DNA of 64,000 nt from positions 2,666,501-2,730,500 of the forward strand of contig CP066886.1 of the NCBI GenBank assembly GCA_016745315.1, read 5' to 3'. The stretch is from Arthrospira sp. PCC 9108 (GTDB taxonomy: Bacteria; Cyanobacteriota; Cyanobacteriia; Cyanobacteriales; Microcoleaceae). Both the position numbers and the translations under genes were made by a program. Numbering within the stretch: position 1 is the first letter of the stretch; the number at the start of each line of letters is the position of its first letter. The notes beneath the pieces were generated by a model that was not told where the DNA came from, did not search any database, and was given only the letters and a program-made list of their open reading frames with translations. Positions 1 to 8,084 of the stretch are shown piece by piece.

Positions 1-1
1 C

Positions 2-241
2 AGGTGGGTATCAGAGAGGGGGCGGGTTTATTAATCTTCTCCCCCCCTTATGTAATTAACAGGTGGGTATCAGAGAGGGGGCGGGTTTATTAATCTTCTC
101 CCCCCCTTATGTAATTAACAGGTGGGTATCAGAGAGGGGGCGGGTTTATTAATCTTCTCCCCCCCTTCTGTAATTAACAGGTGGGTATCAGAGAGAGAGG
201 GGGCGGGTTTATTAATCTTCTCCCCCCCTTATGTAATTAAC
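2..241. repeat. 59-63-bp tandem repeat, four copies
   Basis: Four head-to-tail copies of a unit that starts AGGTGGGTATCAGAGAG and ends TGTAATTAAC begin at 2, 61, 120 and 179. The first three are 59 bp. The fourth is longer because the AGAG stretch is expanded. Each unit carries a G-rich block and a C-rich block (GGGGGCGGG and CTCCCCCCC), so each can form a hairpin on either strand. The array starts at the window edge, so more copies may lie to the left. No convincing gene covers it. Confidence 0.9.
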
Positions 242-389
242 AGTAGAACCCGCCCCTACATTGCGCCGTATGGGGAGAGGGGCTTTAGACTGCTATATTG
301 GGTGGGTGGAGTATCTAGCCGCCGTGGGAACATCTGGCTTGCCATTGTCCCAATTGTCGGCGAGGTAGCAACACCAGACCTCCCTATGC

Positions 390-424
390 AAAAAACCCCT
401 GGGTCATCATTGCATCCAGGGGCT
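390..424 (-). terminator. Rho-independent terminator of the HNH gene
   Basis: On the minus strand a 7-bp stem (CCCCTGG/CCAGGGG, arms 416-422 and 396-402) is followed directly by a T run (A390-A395 on the plus strand). It begins within 3 nt of the stop codon of the HNH endonuclease gene, which it should terminate. Confidence 0.8.
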
Positions 425-922
425 TCACAAGCCAATCACATATTTTTGCCATTCTTGGTTCATGCCACTTTTGAGGTGTCGAGTCACTTCAAAATAAAGG
501 CTGCTGTAAGGTTTTCGGGGGGGATGTCTCAAAGGCATTTCCGCTTCCTTCGGGGTGCGACAGCCTTTTTTGACATTACAGCGCACACAAGCGGTTACCA
601 GATTTTCCCAAGTATCACCCCCTTGGCGCGATCGCGGAATCACATGATCAACAGTCAATTCATCCCCCTTATAGCCACAGTATTGACAAGAGTGGCAATC
701 TCGCTGCAAGATATTCCTTCGGGTTAATGGAATTTCTTTATAGGGGACTCGGACATAATGACGTAATCGGATCACAGTTGGGAAGGGAAAATCTGGTAGC
801 AGATACCTACCATTATGCTCAACTTGTTCCGCCTTTTCCTTCAACAATAAGACCACCGCCCGCCGCCAAGTCGTGATATTGAGCGGTTCATAGGAGGCAT
901 TCAACACCAGAACATTGCCCAT
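425..922 (-). CDS. HNH endonuclease family protein
   Basis: A 165-residue protein of the cyanobacterial HNH endonuclease family. The nuclease fold covers about residues 75-120. A first zinc pair CQYCG is followed by the catalytic segment VDHVIPRSRQGG, then ENLV and a second zinc pair CVRC, which is the complete HNH/zinc layout. The N-terminus (MGNVLVLNASYEPLNI) is the usual start of this family. These proteins occur as single chromosomal genes in many cyanobacteria, and their target is not established. The gene is monocistronic with its own terminator and is read toward the repeat array. The domain is certain; the cellular role is unknown. Confidence 0.85.
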   Translation of the reverse strand: MGNVLVLNASYEPLNITTWRRAVVLLLKEKAEQVEHNGRYLLPDFPFPTVIRLRHYVRVPYKEIPLTRRNILQRDCHSCQYCGYKGDELTVDHVIPRSRQGGDTWENLVTACVRCNVKKGCRTPKEAEMPLRHPPRKPYSSLYFEVTRHLKSGMNQEWQKYVIGL

Positions 923-1055
923 ACTAATAAATTGCTGCGATCTAATGATTTTGACCCGATATTATCATATATTTAATTTTTTAGCCTGGGCTGGGAAATC
1001 CCCAGACCATATCTGTATCTGTGTATTTGAACTACTATCACGCTAAGGAATGATA

Positions 1056-2255
1056 ATGGTTAGCAGGAAATCTAAGCCACTAGCCCAGGATGATCGCACT
1101 TATAACTATGAGGGTGAATGTGAACATCGTGCTTGGGTAGAAGTAGACCGTTGGGCGATCGCCAATAACGTCAAACAGATCCGCCACCTACTATCCCCGG
1201 AAACTCGGTTCATGGCCGTAATTAAAGCAGATGCCTATGGTCATGGGGCGGTGAGTGTGGCTAAAATTGTATCAGAAATTGGGGTTGACGATTTCGCCGT
1301 GGCGACCATTCCTGAAGGTATGGAATTGCGGCGCTTAGGTATTCAACAGCCCATTTTGGTCCTGGGGGCTGTGCATACTGCTGATGAGATCAAGGCGATC
1401 GCCCATTGGGGACTACAACCCACTTTATGCACCCCCACTCAAGCCCTACTTTTCTCGGAAACTCTCCAATCAATTCAGCGATCGCTACCCGTTCAACTTA
1501 ACATAGATACTGGAATGTCACGGCTGGGGACTTGGTGGGAACAAGCCTTAGAATTTGTGCAACTGGTGCGGGGATTACCTAATTTAGAGATTTCTGGTAT
1601 ATATTCCCACTTCGCCACCGCCGATATTCGCGATCGCACCATTATGGATCAGCAACATTGGCGCTTTCAACAAGTCTTAGCCCAAATTCAGGAACATACA
1701 AGCCTTTTATCTGTCCCTACTATCAAACCCTGTTTACATCTGGCTAACTCCGCCGCCACCTTAACCGATCGGGCTTTACATTATGATATGGTCAGGGTCG
1801 GCTTATCCCTTTATGGATTATATCCCGCCCCTCATTTGCGATCGGTCATTAATCTTCAGCCCGCCATGAGTATTCGCGCCCGTATTACCCAAATCAAAAC
1901 CATTGAAGCCGGGTGTGGCGTGAGTTACGGATATAAATTTATCGCCAAACAAAGGACTCCCATTGCAGTTGTCGGTATCGGCTATGCTGACGGAGTACCC
2001 CGCCAGTTGTCTAACTGCATGAAAGTCCTAATTCGCGGTCAATTCGTCCCCCAAATTGGCGCAATCACAATGGATCAGTTAATGTTAGATGTAACTGCTA
2101 TTCCTGATTTACAGGTCGGAGAAGTTGTCACCCTTTTGGGAAGCGATCGCCATCATAGCATTTCCGCCGATGATTGGGCACAACAGTTAGGCACTATTTC
2201 CTGGGAAATCCTTTGTGGATTTAAACATCGCCTTCCTCGGATTCTAATTAATTAA
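1056..2255 (+). CDS. alr: Alanine racemase
   Basis: PLP-dependent racemase converting L-alanine to D-alanine for peptidoglycan. The N-terminal TIM-barrel half carries the PLP lysine in AVIKADAYGHGA (about residue 58). The C-terminal half carries the catalytic tyrosine region GVSYGYKF and the motif VVGIGYADGVPR. About 400 residues is normal; a roughly 20-residue N-terminal extension precedes the usual start of the fold. ATG codons lie at 1050 and 1056. AAGGA at 1045-1049 abuts the first and is 6 nt from the second, so 1056 is preferred. It is followed after 18 bp by the DUF427 gene and may be co-transcribed with it. Confidence 0.95.
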   Translation: MVSRKSKPLAQDDRTYNYEGECEHRAWVEVDRWAIANNVKQIRHLLSPETRFMAVIKADAYGHGAVSVAKIVSEIGVDDFAVATIPEGMELRRLGIQQPILVLGAVHTADEIKAIAHWGLQPTLCTPTQALLFSETLQSIQRSLPVQLNIDTGMSRLGTWWEQALEFVQLVRGLPNLEISGIYSHFATADIRDRTIMDQQHWRFQQVLAQIQEHTSLLSVPTIKPCLHLANSAATLTDRALHYDMVRVGLSLYGLYPAPHLRSVINLQPAMSIRARITQIKTIEAGCGVSYGYKFIAKQRTPIAVVGIGYADGVPRQLSNCMKVLIRGQFVPQIGAITMDQLMLDVTAIPDLQVGEVVTLLGSDRHHSISADDWAQQLGTISWEILCGFKHRLPRILIN

Positions 2256-2273
2256 ACCCTGAAACCACAAAAT

Positions 2274-2777
2274 ATGAGCTTTTTTAGACCATCACCGATT
2301 ACTCCTGGTCCCGGACAAGAATCAGTTTGGGACTATCCCCGTCCCGCTAAATTGGAGGATACCAATAAACACCTGCGGATTATTTTTAATGGCATTACTC
2401 TCGCTGACTCCCGCCACGCTAAACGGGTTTTAGAAACTAGCCACCCCCCAACATACTACATTCCCGGCGATGATATTAAACTTGAATATCTTGTGGAAAC
2501 TTCCCGCCGCACTATGTGCGAATGGAAGGGAATTTGTGTTTATTATGATATCATTGTCGGAGATAAACGAGTCTCCAATGCCGCTTGGCGTTATGTGCAG
2601 CCAACTCCCGATTTTGTCGATATCCAAGACTGTTACAGCTTTTATGCTAGTCTCATGGATGAATGTTATGTTAATGATGAGTTAGTACAATCTCAACCCG
2701 GAGATTTTTACGGTGGTTGGATTACCCAAGATATTGTCGGACCTTTTAAAGGTGGGTCGGGGACAATGGGCTGGTAA
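2274..2777 (+). CDS. DUF427 domain-containing protein
   Basis: A 167-residue protein that matches DUF427 end to end. It opens with the family signature ESVWDYPRP, continues with VLETSHPPTYYIP and CEWKGICVYYD, and closes with GDFYGGWITQDIVGPFKGG. The family is a small soluble beta-rich fold with no settled biochemical role. It lies 18 bp after alr on the same strand, which suggests co-transcription but not a shared function. No signal peptide or membrane segment is visible. Confidence 0.85.
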   Translation: MSFFRPSPITPGPGQESVWDYPRPAKLEDTNKHLRIIFNGITLADSRHAKRVLETSHPPTYYIPGDDIKLEYLVETSRRTMCEWKGICVYYDIIVGDKRVSNAAWRYVQPTPDFVDIQDCYSFYASLMDECYVNDELVQSQPGDFYGGWITQDIVGPFKGGSGTMGW

Positions 2778-3100
2778 ACCCCTTAATCATTCCACCTGAA
2801 AACTGGCAGAGGGAACAGTTAATAACTATCCCTCTTTCAGTCATCAAATAACCATCAATATCAGAGTAGATATAAATGGGGAAACTGCCATTATTGCCAG
2901 TATCAAATAACCCGATACTTATGTTTATTGTCAATCATACCATCTTCTCAATTGCCCATTTTCACAACTCCAATATCATCACAATTGATTGCATCTATAG
3001 CCATAATTAGTTAATCCTGTATCTGCGAGATTCAACAACTTTTGAGCTGTTAGACATCAATCGGGATATCTATCATATCGTAACTAACCCTTTAACTAAA
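2778..3100. other. Intergenic region without a recognised gene
   Basis: This 323-bp AT-rich gap separates the DUF427 gene from the M16 protease gene. No tRNA, convincing ORF or strong terminator was seen. A 62-codon minus-strand ORF enters it from the DUF427 gene but has no recognisable family. A promoter for the protease gene presumably lies here, but no clear -35/-10 pair was found. Confidence 0.5.
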
Positions 3101-5854
3101 GTGATTGCAACTCCATCCTTCCCACCCAATTTAGGCACAGACACCACCATTTCCCCTAGCCAAAATGTAACTCAAACCATCCTAGAAAATGGTCTCACTG
3201 TTTTAACCAAGCCCGTCCATACGGCACCAGTTGTGACAGTCCAGGTATGGTATAAAATCGGATCAGTAGATGAAAAACCAGGGGATAATGGCATCGCCCA
3301 TCAACTAGAACACATGATGTTTCAAGGGACTACTACCCGCCCTATTCAATATGGTAGTTTGTTAGAAACCTTGGGGGGAGATTTTAATGCTTTTACAGGT
3401 TATGACCAGACAGCATATCATAATACTGTCGAATCTAATGCCTTAAAAACTGTTCTGATGTTGGAAGGCGATCGCCTCAAAAATGCCCTCATTTCTCCAG
3501 CACAATTTGACCAAGAAAAAGGCGTAGTTATCTCCGAATTACAGGGCTATGAAAACAGTCCTGAATATCGCCTAAATCGTGCCGTAATGACAGCCGCATT
3601 TCCCCATCATCCCTACGGTTTAATGATTGGTGGAACTAAAGCCGATGTCGAAAATTTCACCGTTGAAAATGTCCGCTATTATTACCATCTCAATTATCGC
3701 CCTGATAACGCCGTTTTAATTGTCGTTGGTGACTTTGACCCCTCATCAATCCTCACCACCATTCAGGAAATATTTGGCGGCATTGCCAACCCTGATGAAC
3801 CTCCGACCCGTGTACAGCGGGGACAAATTCCCAGTACATTTCCGCCTAGTATTTTACCATCAAATAAACCCATTATTCTCCAGGAACCCGGAGCCGTTCC
3901 ATTTAGCCAAGTAATTTATCCAATTCCCGCCATTAATCATGATGATATTCCCGCCCTGAATATCCTGGATTATATTTTAGATAATGGTGGTCGTAGTTCT
4001 CGGATTTATCGAGAATTAATCGACAGTGGAATTGCTACCGATGCTGGCAGTACAGTCATTAATTTAAGTGCCGGAGGTTGGTTAGAAATGTGGGGAACCA
4101 CCACCACCACTAAATCTCTGAACCGCCTCGATAAAGCCTGGCAAAAAATGATTGTCAAACTCCAACAAAAACTGGTAACTACCGAAGAACTAGATCGGGC
4201 AAAAACCCAAATTATTGCCAGTTCTATTCTGGAAAATCGTGATCTAACCAGTCAAGCCATGCAATTAGGTTTGGACTGGACAACAACTGGCAATTATCGC
4301 TATAGCGAAGACTATCTAAAAGCGATCGCCCAAGTCACAGCAGCAGACGTGCAAAAAGTCGCCCAAATCTATCTCAAACCAGAATATCGCACCCTGGGAA
4401 GATTTGAACCCACCCAGACCAAAACCGAGTCAATAACAGACGCAAATACTGTTAATTCCACCGCCACCAAACTTAATATACATACTCCCAGACACCATCG
4501 CATTAGTGAACCCCCAGACCCAGCAGCCATCAGCCAATATCTGCCAGAAATTCCCCCCGCCAAAGTTCACACCATCACCCCGCCGGAGTCTTTCACTCTA
4601 GATAATGGGATGCGAGTTTTATTATTAGCTGACAATAGTACCCCATCGATATCAATTCGGGGATTTGTGAAAGCCGGCGAAGAATTTGACCCTCCAGGTC
4701 GGGAAGGGTTAGCCCTACTAACTGCCGAAAATTTAATGAGTGGAACAGTCAGTTATAATGGGCAATCATTAGCCCGTCGTCTGGAAAATCGGGGCGCAAA
4801 TATCGAGGTCAGGACCGCCACCGAAGGGGTAGATATTTCCGCTTCCGCCCTTAGTGGTGATTGGCTTCTGGTTTTGGAAACCTTAGCTGATGTATTGCAA
4901 AATCCCACCTTTCCCCAAAAATGGTTAGAACTGATCCGCCAACAACAGATATCTGAGTTGCTAGAATCAGAACACAATCCCGCCTATGTGAGCCACCGTG
5001 CCCTACAAAAGCAGCTTTACCCAAAAGACCACCCGCTGTATATTTACCCCACCCAGAACAGCCTCAGAGCCATCTCTCGTAGTGATATTCAGAATTTCCA
5101 TAGAACTTATTATCGCCCTGATGGGACAGTTTTGGTGGTGGTTGGAGATTTTGATTCACAGTTGATGCGATCGCAAATCGAAACCCAATTTGGCTCCTGG
5201 AAAAACCAAACCACCGCCCGCAAAAATCCCTGGCCTCCCGTTTCCCTCCCCGCCAAATTTGTCTGGCTACAGGAAGAGATACCCGGTCTAGTGGAGTCAG
5301 TCACAGTCATGGGACATCCTAGCATCGACCGCCACGATTCCCGCTATTATGCAGCCCTAGTTCTTAACCACATCTTAGGTGGTAGCACCTTGTCAAGTCG
5401 CCTAGGACTGGAATTGCGCGATCGCCACGGACTCACCTATGGCGTGTATAGTTGGTTTAATTGCGCCTGGGGTTGGGGTTCTTTCAATATCGAAATGCAA
5501 ACCGCACCGGAAAACGCAGCATTAGCAATCGAGAAAACCCTCGCCCTACTCAAACAAGTTCAGCAACAGGGAGTTACCCCCTCCGAAGTGGAAACCGCTA
5601 AACATAGTCTAATTTCTAGCGATCGTGTAGCTTTGGGAGACCCAGACTTTCTCGCTGGTATAATCATGTGGAATGAAATATTCCAATTTCCCCCCACAGA
5701 ACTTAATCAATTTTACCAAAAAATCGACGCGGTAACTCCCTCATTAGTTAACCAAGTCGCCCGGGAACTTATCCACCCCGATCGCCTAGTTGTTGTCACT
5801 TCCAAACCAGCTATTCCCACAGCCTCCGTAGGGCGTGTCACCACCCCCAAATAG
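3101..5854 (+). CDS. M16 family zinc metalloprotease, two-half fused form
   Basis: A 917-residue pitrilysin/processing-peptidase-like protein with two homologous M16 halves of about 430 residues. The first half holds the inverted zinc motif HQLEH (residues 67-71) with the downstream zinc glutamate at E146 (VISELQ), so it should be catalytic. The second half (from about residue 490) lacks HxxEH but keeps the late-M16 segment LRDRHGLTYGVYS, as in inactive partner subunits. The start is a GTG at 3101. Both halves in one chain would form the closed clamshell that is a heterodimer in other bacteria. No clear signal peptide is seen. Peptide degradation is likely; the physiological substrate is unknown. 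Confidence 0.92.
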   Translation: MIATPSFPPNLGTDTTISPSQNVTQTILENGLTVLTKPVHTAPVVTVQVWYKIGSVDEKPGDNGIAHQLEHMMFQGTTTRPIQYGSLLETLGGDFNAFTGYDQTAYHNTVESNALKTVLMLEGDRLKNALISPAQFDQEKGVVISELQGYENSPEYRLNRAVMTAAFPHHPYGLMIGGTKADVENFTVENVRYYYHLNYRPDNAVLIVVGDFDPSSILTTIQEIFGGIANPDEPPTRVQRGQIPSTFPPSILPSNKPIILQEPGAVPFSQVIYPIPAINHDDIPALNILDYILDNGGRSSRIYRELIDSGIATDAGSTVINLSAGGWLEMWGTTTTTKSLNRLDKAWQKMIVKLQQKLVTTEELDRAKTQIIASSILENRDLTSQAMQLGLDWTTTGNYRYSEDYLKAIAQVTAADVQKVAQIYLKPEYRTLGRFEPTQTKTESITDANTVNSTATKLNIHTPRHHRISEPPDPAAISQYLPEIPPAKVHTITPPESFTLDNGMRVLLLADNSTPSISIRGFVKAGEEFDPPGREGLALLTAENLMSGTVSYNGQSLARRLENRGANIEVRTATEGVDISASALSGDWLLVLETLADVLQNPTFPQKWLELIRQQQISELLESEHNPAYVSHRALQKQLYPKDHPLYIYPTQNSLRAISRSDIQNFHRTYYRPDGTVLVVVGDFDSQLMRSQIETQFGSWKNQTTARKNPWPPVSLPAKFVWLQEEIPGLVESVTVMGHPSIDRHDSRYYAALVLNHILGGSTLSSRLGLELRDRHGLTYGVYSWFNCAWGWGSFNIEMQTAPENAALAIEKTLALLKQVQQQGVTPSEVETAKHSLISSDRVALGDPDFLAGIIMWNEIFQFPPTELNQFYQKIDAVTPSLVNQVARELIHPDRLVVVTSKPAIPTASVGRVTTPK

Positions 5855-6032
5855 AAGCAAACTAACCCACAGCTTTGAGGGTGCATCATCACCAGCAAAT
5901 CCGCAGAAACCCCCGCTGATTAGCTACTAAATGACGCACCCCGTAAATACCTAATCAATTATTATTGATTATAGCGATTCGGTGGATTGGTGAGGTACTT
6001 TTCAAAGCCTCCTTCGACAAGCTCAGGACAAG

Positions 6033-6053
6033 CCTCTCCCAATAGGGGAGAGG
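6033..6053. repeat. Hairpin within an intergenic repeat
   Basis: CCTCTCCC-AATA-GGGGAGAGG forms a near-perfect stem-loop inside the 280-bp gap between the M16 gene and the convergent small genes. The surrounding text (about 5995-6110) reads like a dispersed intergenic repeat and has no ORF. It could act as a bidirectional transcription barrier for the convergent genes, but no T run follows. Confidence 0.45.
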
Positions 6054-6138
6054 GGTTTGGGGTGTAGACGCGCAGCGGCTTCTCTTTGAGTGGGCTGTAC
6101 CTTAATGGATATGAGAAACGCTATATCCACCAGAGTAA

Positions 6139-6495
6139 TTAGATAATTCCGGTTCCTTTACCTCGGTTATCTTCAGACATAGTTAACTTACCTTCTTCGT
6201 CCGTTTCATTAACTTCTTTAAGGGTTTCGACTCGTTCGGCTTGTTCCGCCTGTTCTTGTTCGCGTAAATCACCAGGTTCCTCAACGTACATTTCTGGTTC
6301 AATGGCAAAATTATCTAATAGTCCTTCTCGACTTATACGATAACCAGCCGTAGTATCTGTAGTTCCTTCCGCCGCGTCAGGAGTCTTTTTAAAGTTCTCG
6401 CCTTCTCTTTCCATGCGGGCGGCTGTTTCCGCCGACATAATGTTGCGATCGTAGTTAGCACCTGCTGTAGCTTGATTATTTTTTTGAGTTGCCAT
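6139..6495 (-). CDS. Hypothetical hydrophilic protein with a light-harvesting-like motif
   Basis: A 118-residue, very hydrophilic protein rich in Glu and Asp, with no signal peptide or membrane segment. Its middle part (YRISREGLLDNFAIEPEMYV) resembles the N-terminal arm of Hlip/Ssl1498-type light-harvesting-like proteins, but the membrane helix those proteins carry is absent. It lies 69 bp downstream of the Psb35-like gene on the same strand, so the two are probably co-transcribed and may both relate to the thylakoid. The motif resemblance is from memory and is weak evidence of function. Confidence 0.6.
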   Translation of the reverse strand: MATQKNNQATAGANYDRNIMSAETAARMEREGENFKKTPDAAEGTTDTTAGYRISREGLLDNFAIEPEMYVEEPGDLREQEQAEQAERVETLKEVNETDEEGKLTMSEDNRGKGTGII

Positions 6496-6564
6496 GATTT
6501 AATTTTCTCCAATTTAGTGCTAGAATAGTTAAGTTGTCTTGTGTTGCTGGGTGAATGAATTACC

Positions 6565-6756
6565 CTATTTATTAATGTTGGGAACCACATTCGGGCGTTC
6601 TTTATCCTCCCAACCGACAGGACGCTTAGAGTTATACCAAGCAATAGAACCAATAGAAGCTGCTGCAATAAACCCTACTACTAAGGATAAAGTGGCAGCC
6701 ACTGGAAAATGAGGCGCATTTGTTGCCACTTCACCTAAGACTAAATTAATATCCAT
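6565..6756 (-). CDS. psb35: Psb35-like small thylakoid membrane protein
   Basis: A 63-residue protein with one membrane helix (about residues 18-41, LSLVVGFIAAASIGSIAWYN) followed by the charged tail SKRPVGWEDKERP. Size, single helix and the WYNSKRPxGWEDKERP tail fit the cyanobacterial family now called Psb35, a small protein tied to CP47 and photosystem II assembly. This assignment is recall rather than a search result. It is the first gene of a likely two-gene operon with the downstream acidic protein. Confidence 0.6.
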   Translation of the reverse strand: MDINLVLGEVATNAPHFPVAATLSLVVGFIAAASIGSIAWYNSKRPVGWEDKERPNVVPNINK

Positions 6757-6872
6757 AAACAGATATTTTCCTCACAAATCAGCATTAACCCCATACTATC
6801 GGTTAATCTCTATCGGGTCTTCTACCTGTGGTGGTACATTAATCATCAATTGCATCATCCTAAAGTTCAATA

Positions 6873-8064
6873 CCCATCATTAGTAGGGTGCGTCAGATAC
6901 CGCCAACCGAATAAATAGCCGATAATTAATTGCTGACGCACCGAGCCCATCATTAGTAGGGTGCGTCAGATACTGCCAAGCGAATAAATAGCCGATAATT
7001 AATTGCTGACGCACCGAGCCCATCATTAGTAGGGTGCGTCAGATACTGCCAACCGAATAAATAGCCGATAATTAATTGCTGACGCACCGAGCCCATCATT
7101 AGTAGGGTGCGTCAGATACTGCCAAGCGAATAAATAGCCGATAATTAATTGCTGACGCACCGAGCCCATCATTAGTAGGGTGCGTCAGATACCGCCAACC
7201 GACCGAATAAATAGCCGATAATTAATTGCTGACGCACCGAGCCCATCATTAGTAGGGTGCGTCAGATACTGCCAAGCGAATAAATAGCCGATAATTAATT
7301 GCTGACGCACCGAGCCCATCATTAGTAGGGTGCGTCAGATACCGCCAAGCGAATAAAAAAAAAAAAAAAAAAAAAAAAAATAGCCGATAATTAATTGCTG
7401 ACGCACCGAGCCCATCATTAGTAGGGTGCGTCAGATACCGCCAAGCGAATAAATAGCCGATAATTAATTGCTGACGCACCGAGCCCATCATTAGTAGGGT
7501 GCGTCAGATACCGCCAAGCGAATAAATAGCCGATAATTAATTGCTGACGCACCGAGCCCATCATTAGTAGGGTGCGTCAGATACTGCCAACGAATAAATA
7601 GCCGATAATTAATTGCTGACGCACCGAGCCCATCATTAGTAGGGTGCGTCAGATACTGCCAACCGAATAAATAGCCGATAATTAATTGCTGACGCACCGA
7701 GCCCATCATTAGTAGGGTGCGTCAGATACTGCCAACCGAATAAATAGCCGATAATTAATTGCTGACGCACCGAGCCCATCATTAGTAGGGTGCGTCAGAT
7801 ACCGCCAACCGAATAAATAGCCGATAATTAATTGCTGACGCACCGAGCCCATCATTAGTAGGGTGCGTCAGATACCGCCAACCGAATAAATAGCCGATAA
7901 TTAATTGCTGACGCACCGAGCCCATCATTAGTAGGGTGCGTCAGATACCGCCAACCGAATAAATAGCCGATAATTAATTGCTGACGCACCGAGCCCATCA
8001 TTAGTAGGGTGCGTCAGATACCGCCAAGCGAATAAATAGCCGATAATTAATTGCTGACGCACCG
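6873..8064. repeat. 16-copy tandem array of a 73-bp hairpin repeat
   Basis: Copies begin at 6873, 6946, 7019, 7092, 7165, 7242, 7315, 7411, 7484, 7557, 7629, 7702, 7775, 7848, 7921 and 7994. The standard period is 73 bp, with single variants of 77, 96 and 72 bp. Every unit carries a perfect inverted pair GGTGCGTCAG/CTGACGCACC about 40 nt apart, so each transcript unit would fold into a stem-loop. Differences are mostly AACCG versus AAGCG and TACC versus TACT. Because 73 is not a multiple of 3, the small ORFs crossing the array shift frame at each unit and are unlikely to be genes. It lies between the psb35-like promoter region and the 3' end of the kinase gene. Confidence 0.95.
7355..7380. 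repeat. 26-nt poly(A) tract inside a repeat unit
   Basis: In the unit starting at 7315 the usual AAA of GAATAAATAGCC is replaced by 26 consecutive A. It is the only homopolymer of this kind in the window and accounts for the 96-bp spacing of that copy. Confidence 0.9.
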
Positions 8065-8084
8065 GAAAAATCATCTATTATTCT

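Noticed and set aside
122..727. A 201-codon plus-strand ORF across the tandem repeat and the HNH gene.
   Set aside because: Its first half is translated repeat (GAGLLIFSPP twice) and its second half lies antisense to the well-supported HNH gene.
2746..2934. A 62-codon minus-strand ORF after the DUF427 gene.
   Set aside because: It has no recognisable family, overlaps the end of the DUF427 gene by about 30 bp antisense, and has no clear ribosome-binding site.
7249..7709. Minus-strand ORFs with repeated ASAINYRLF segments over the 73-bp array.
   Set aside because: The unit is not a multiple of three, so the ORFs exist only where indels or the poly(A) tract keep phase. They are translated repeat DNA.
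6873..8064. A CRISPR array, because of the regular repeats.
   Set aside because: There are no unique spacers. The whole 73-bp period is repeated, and no cas gene is near.
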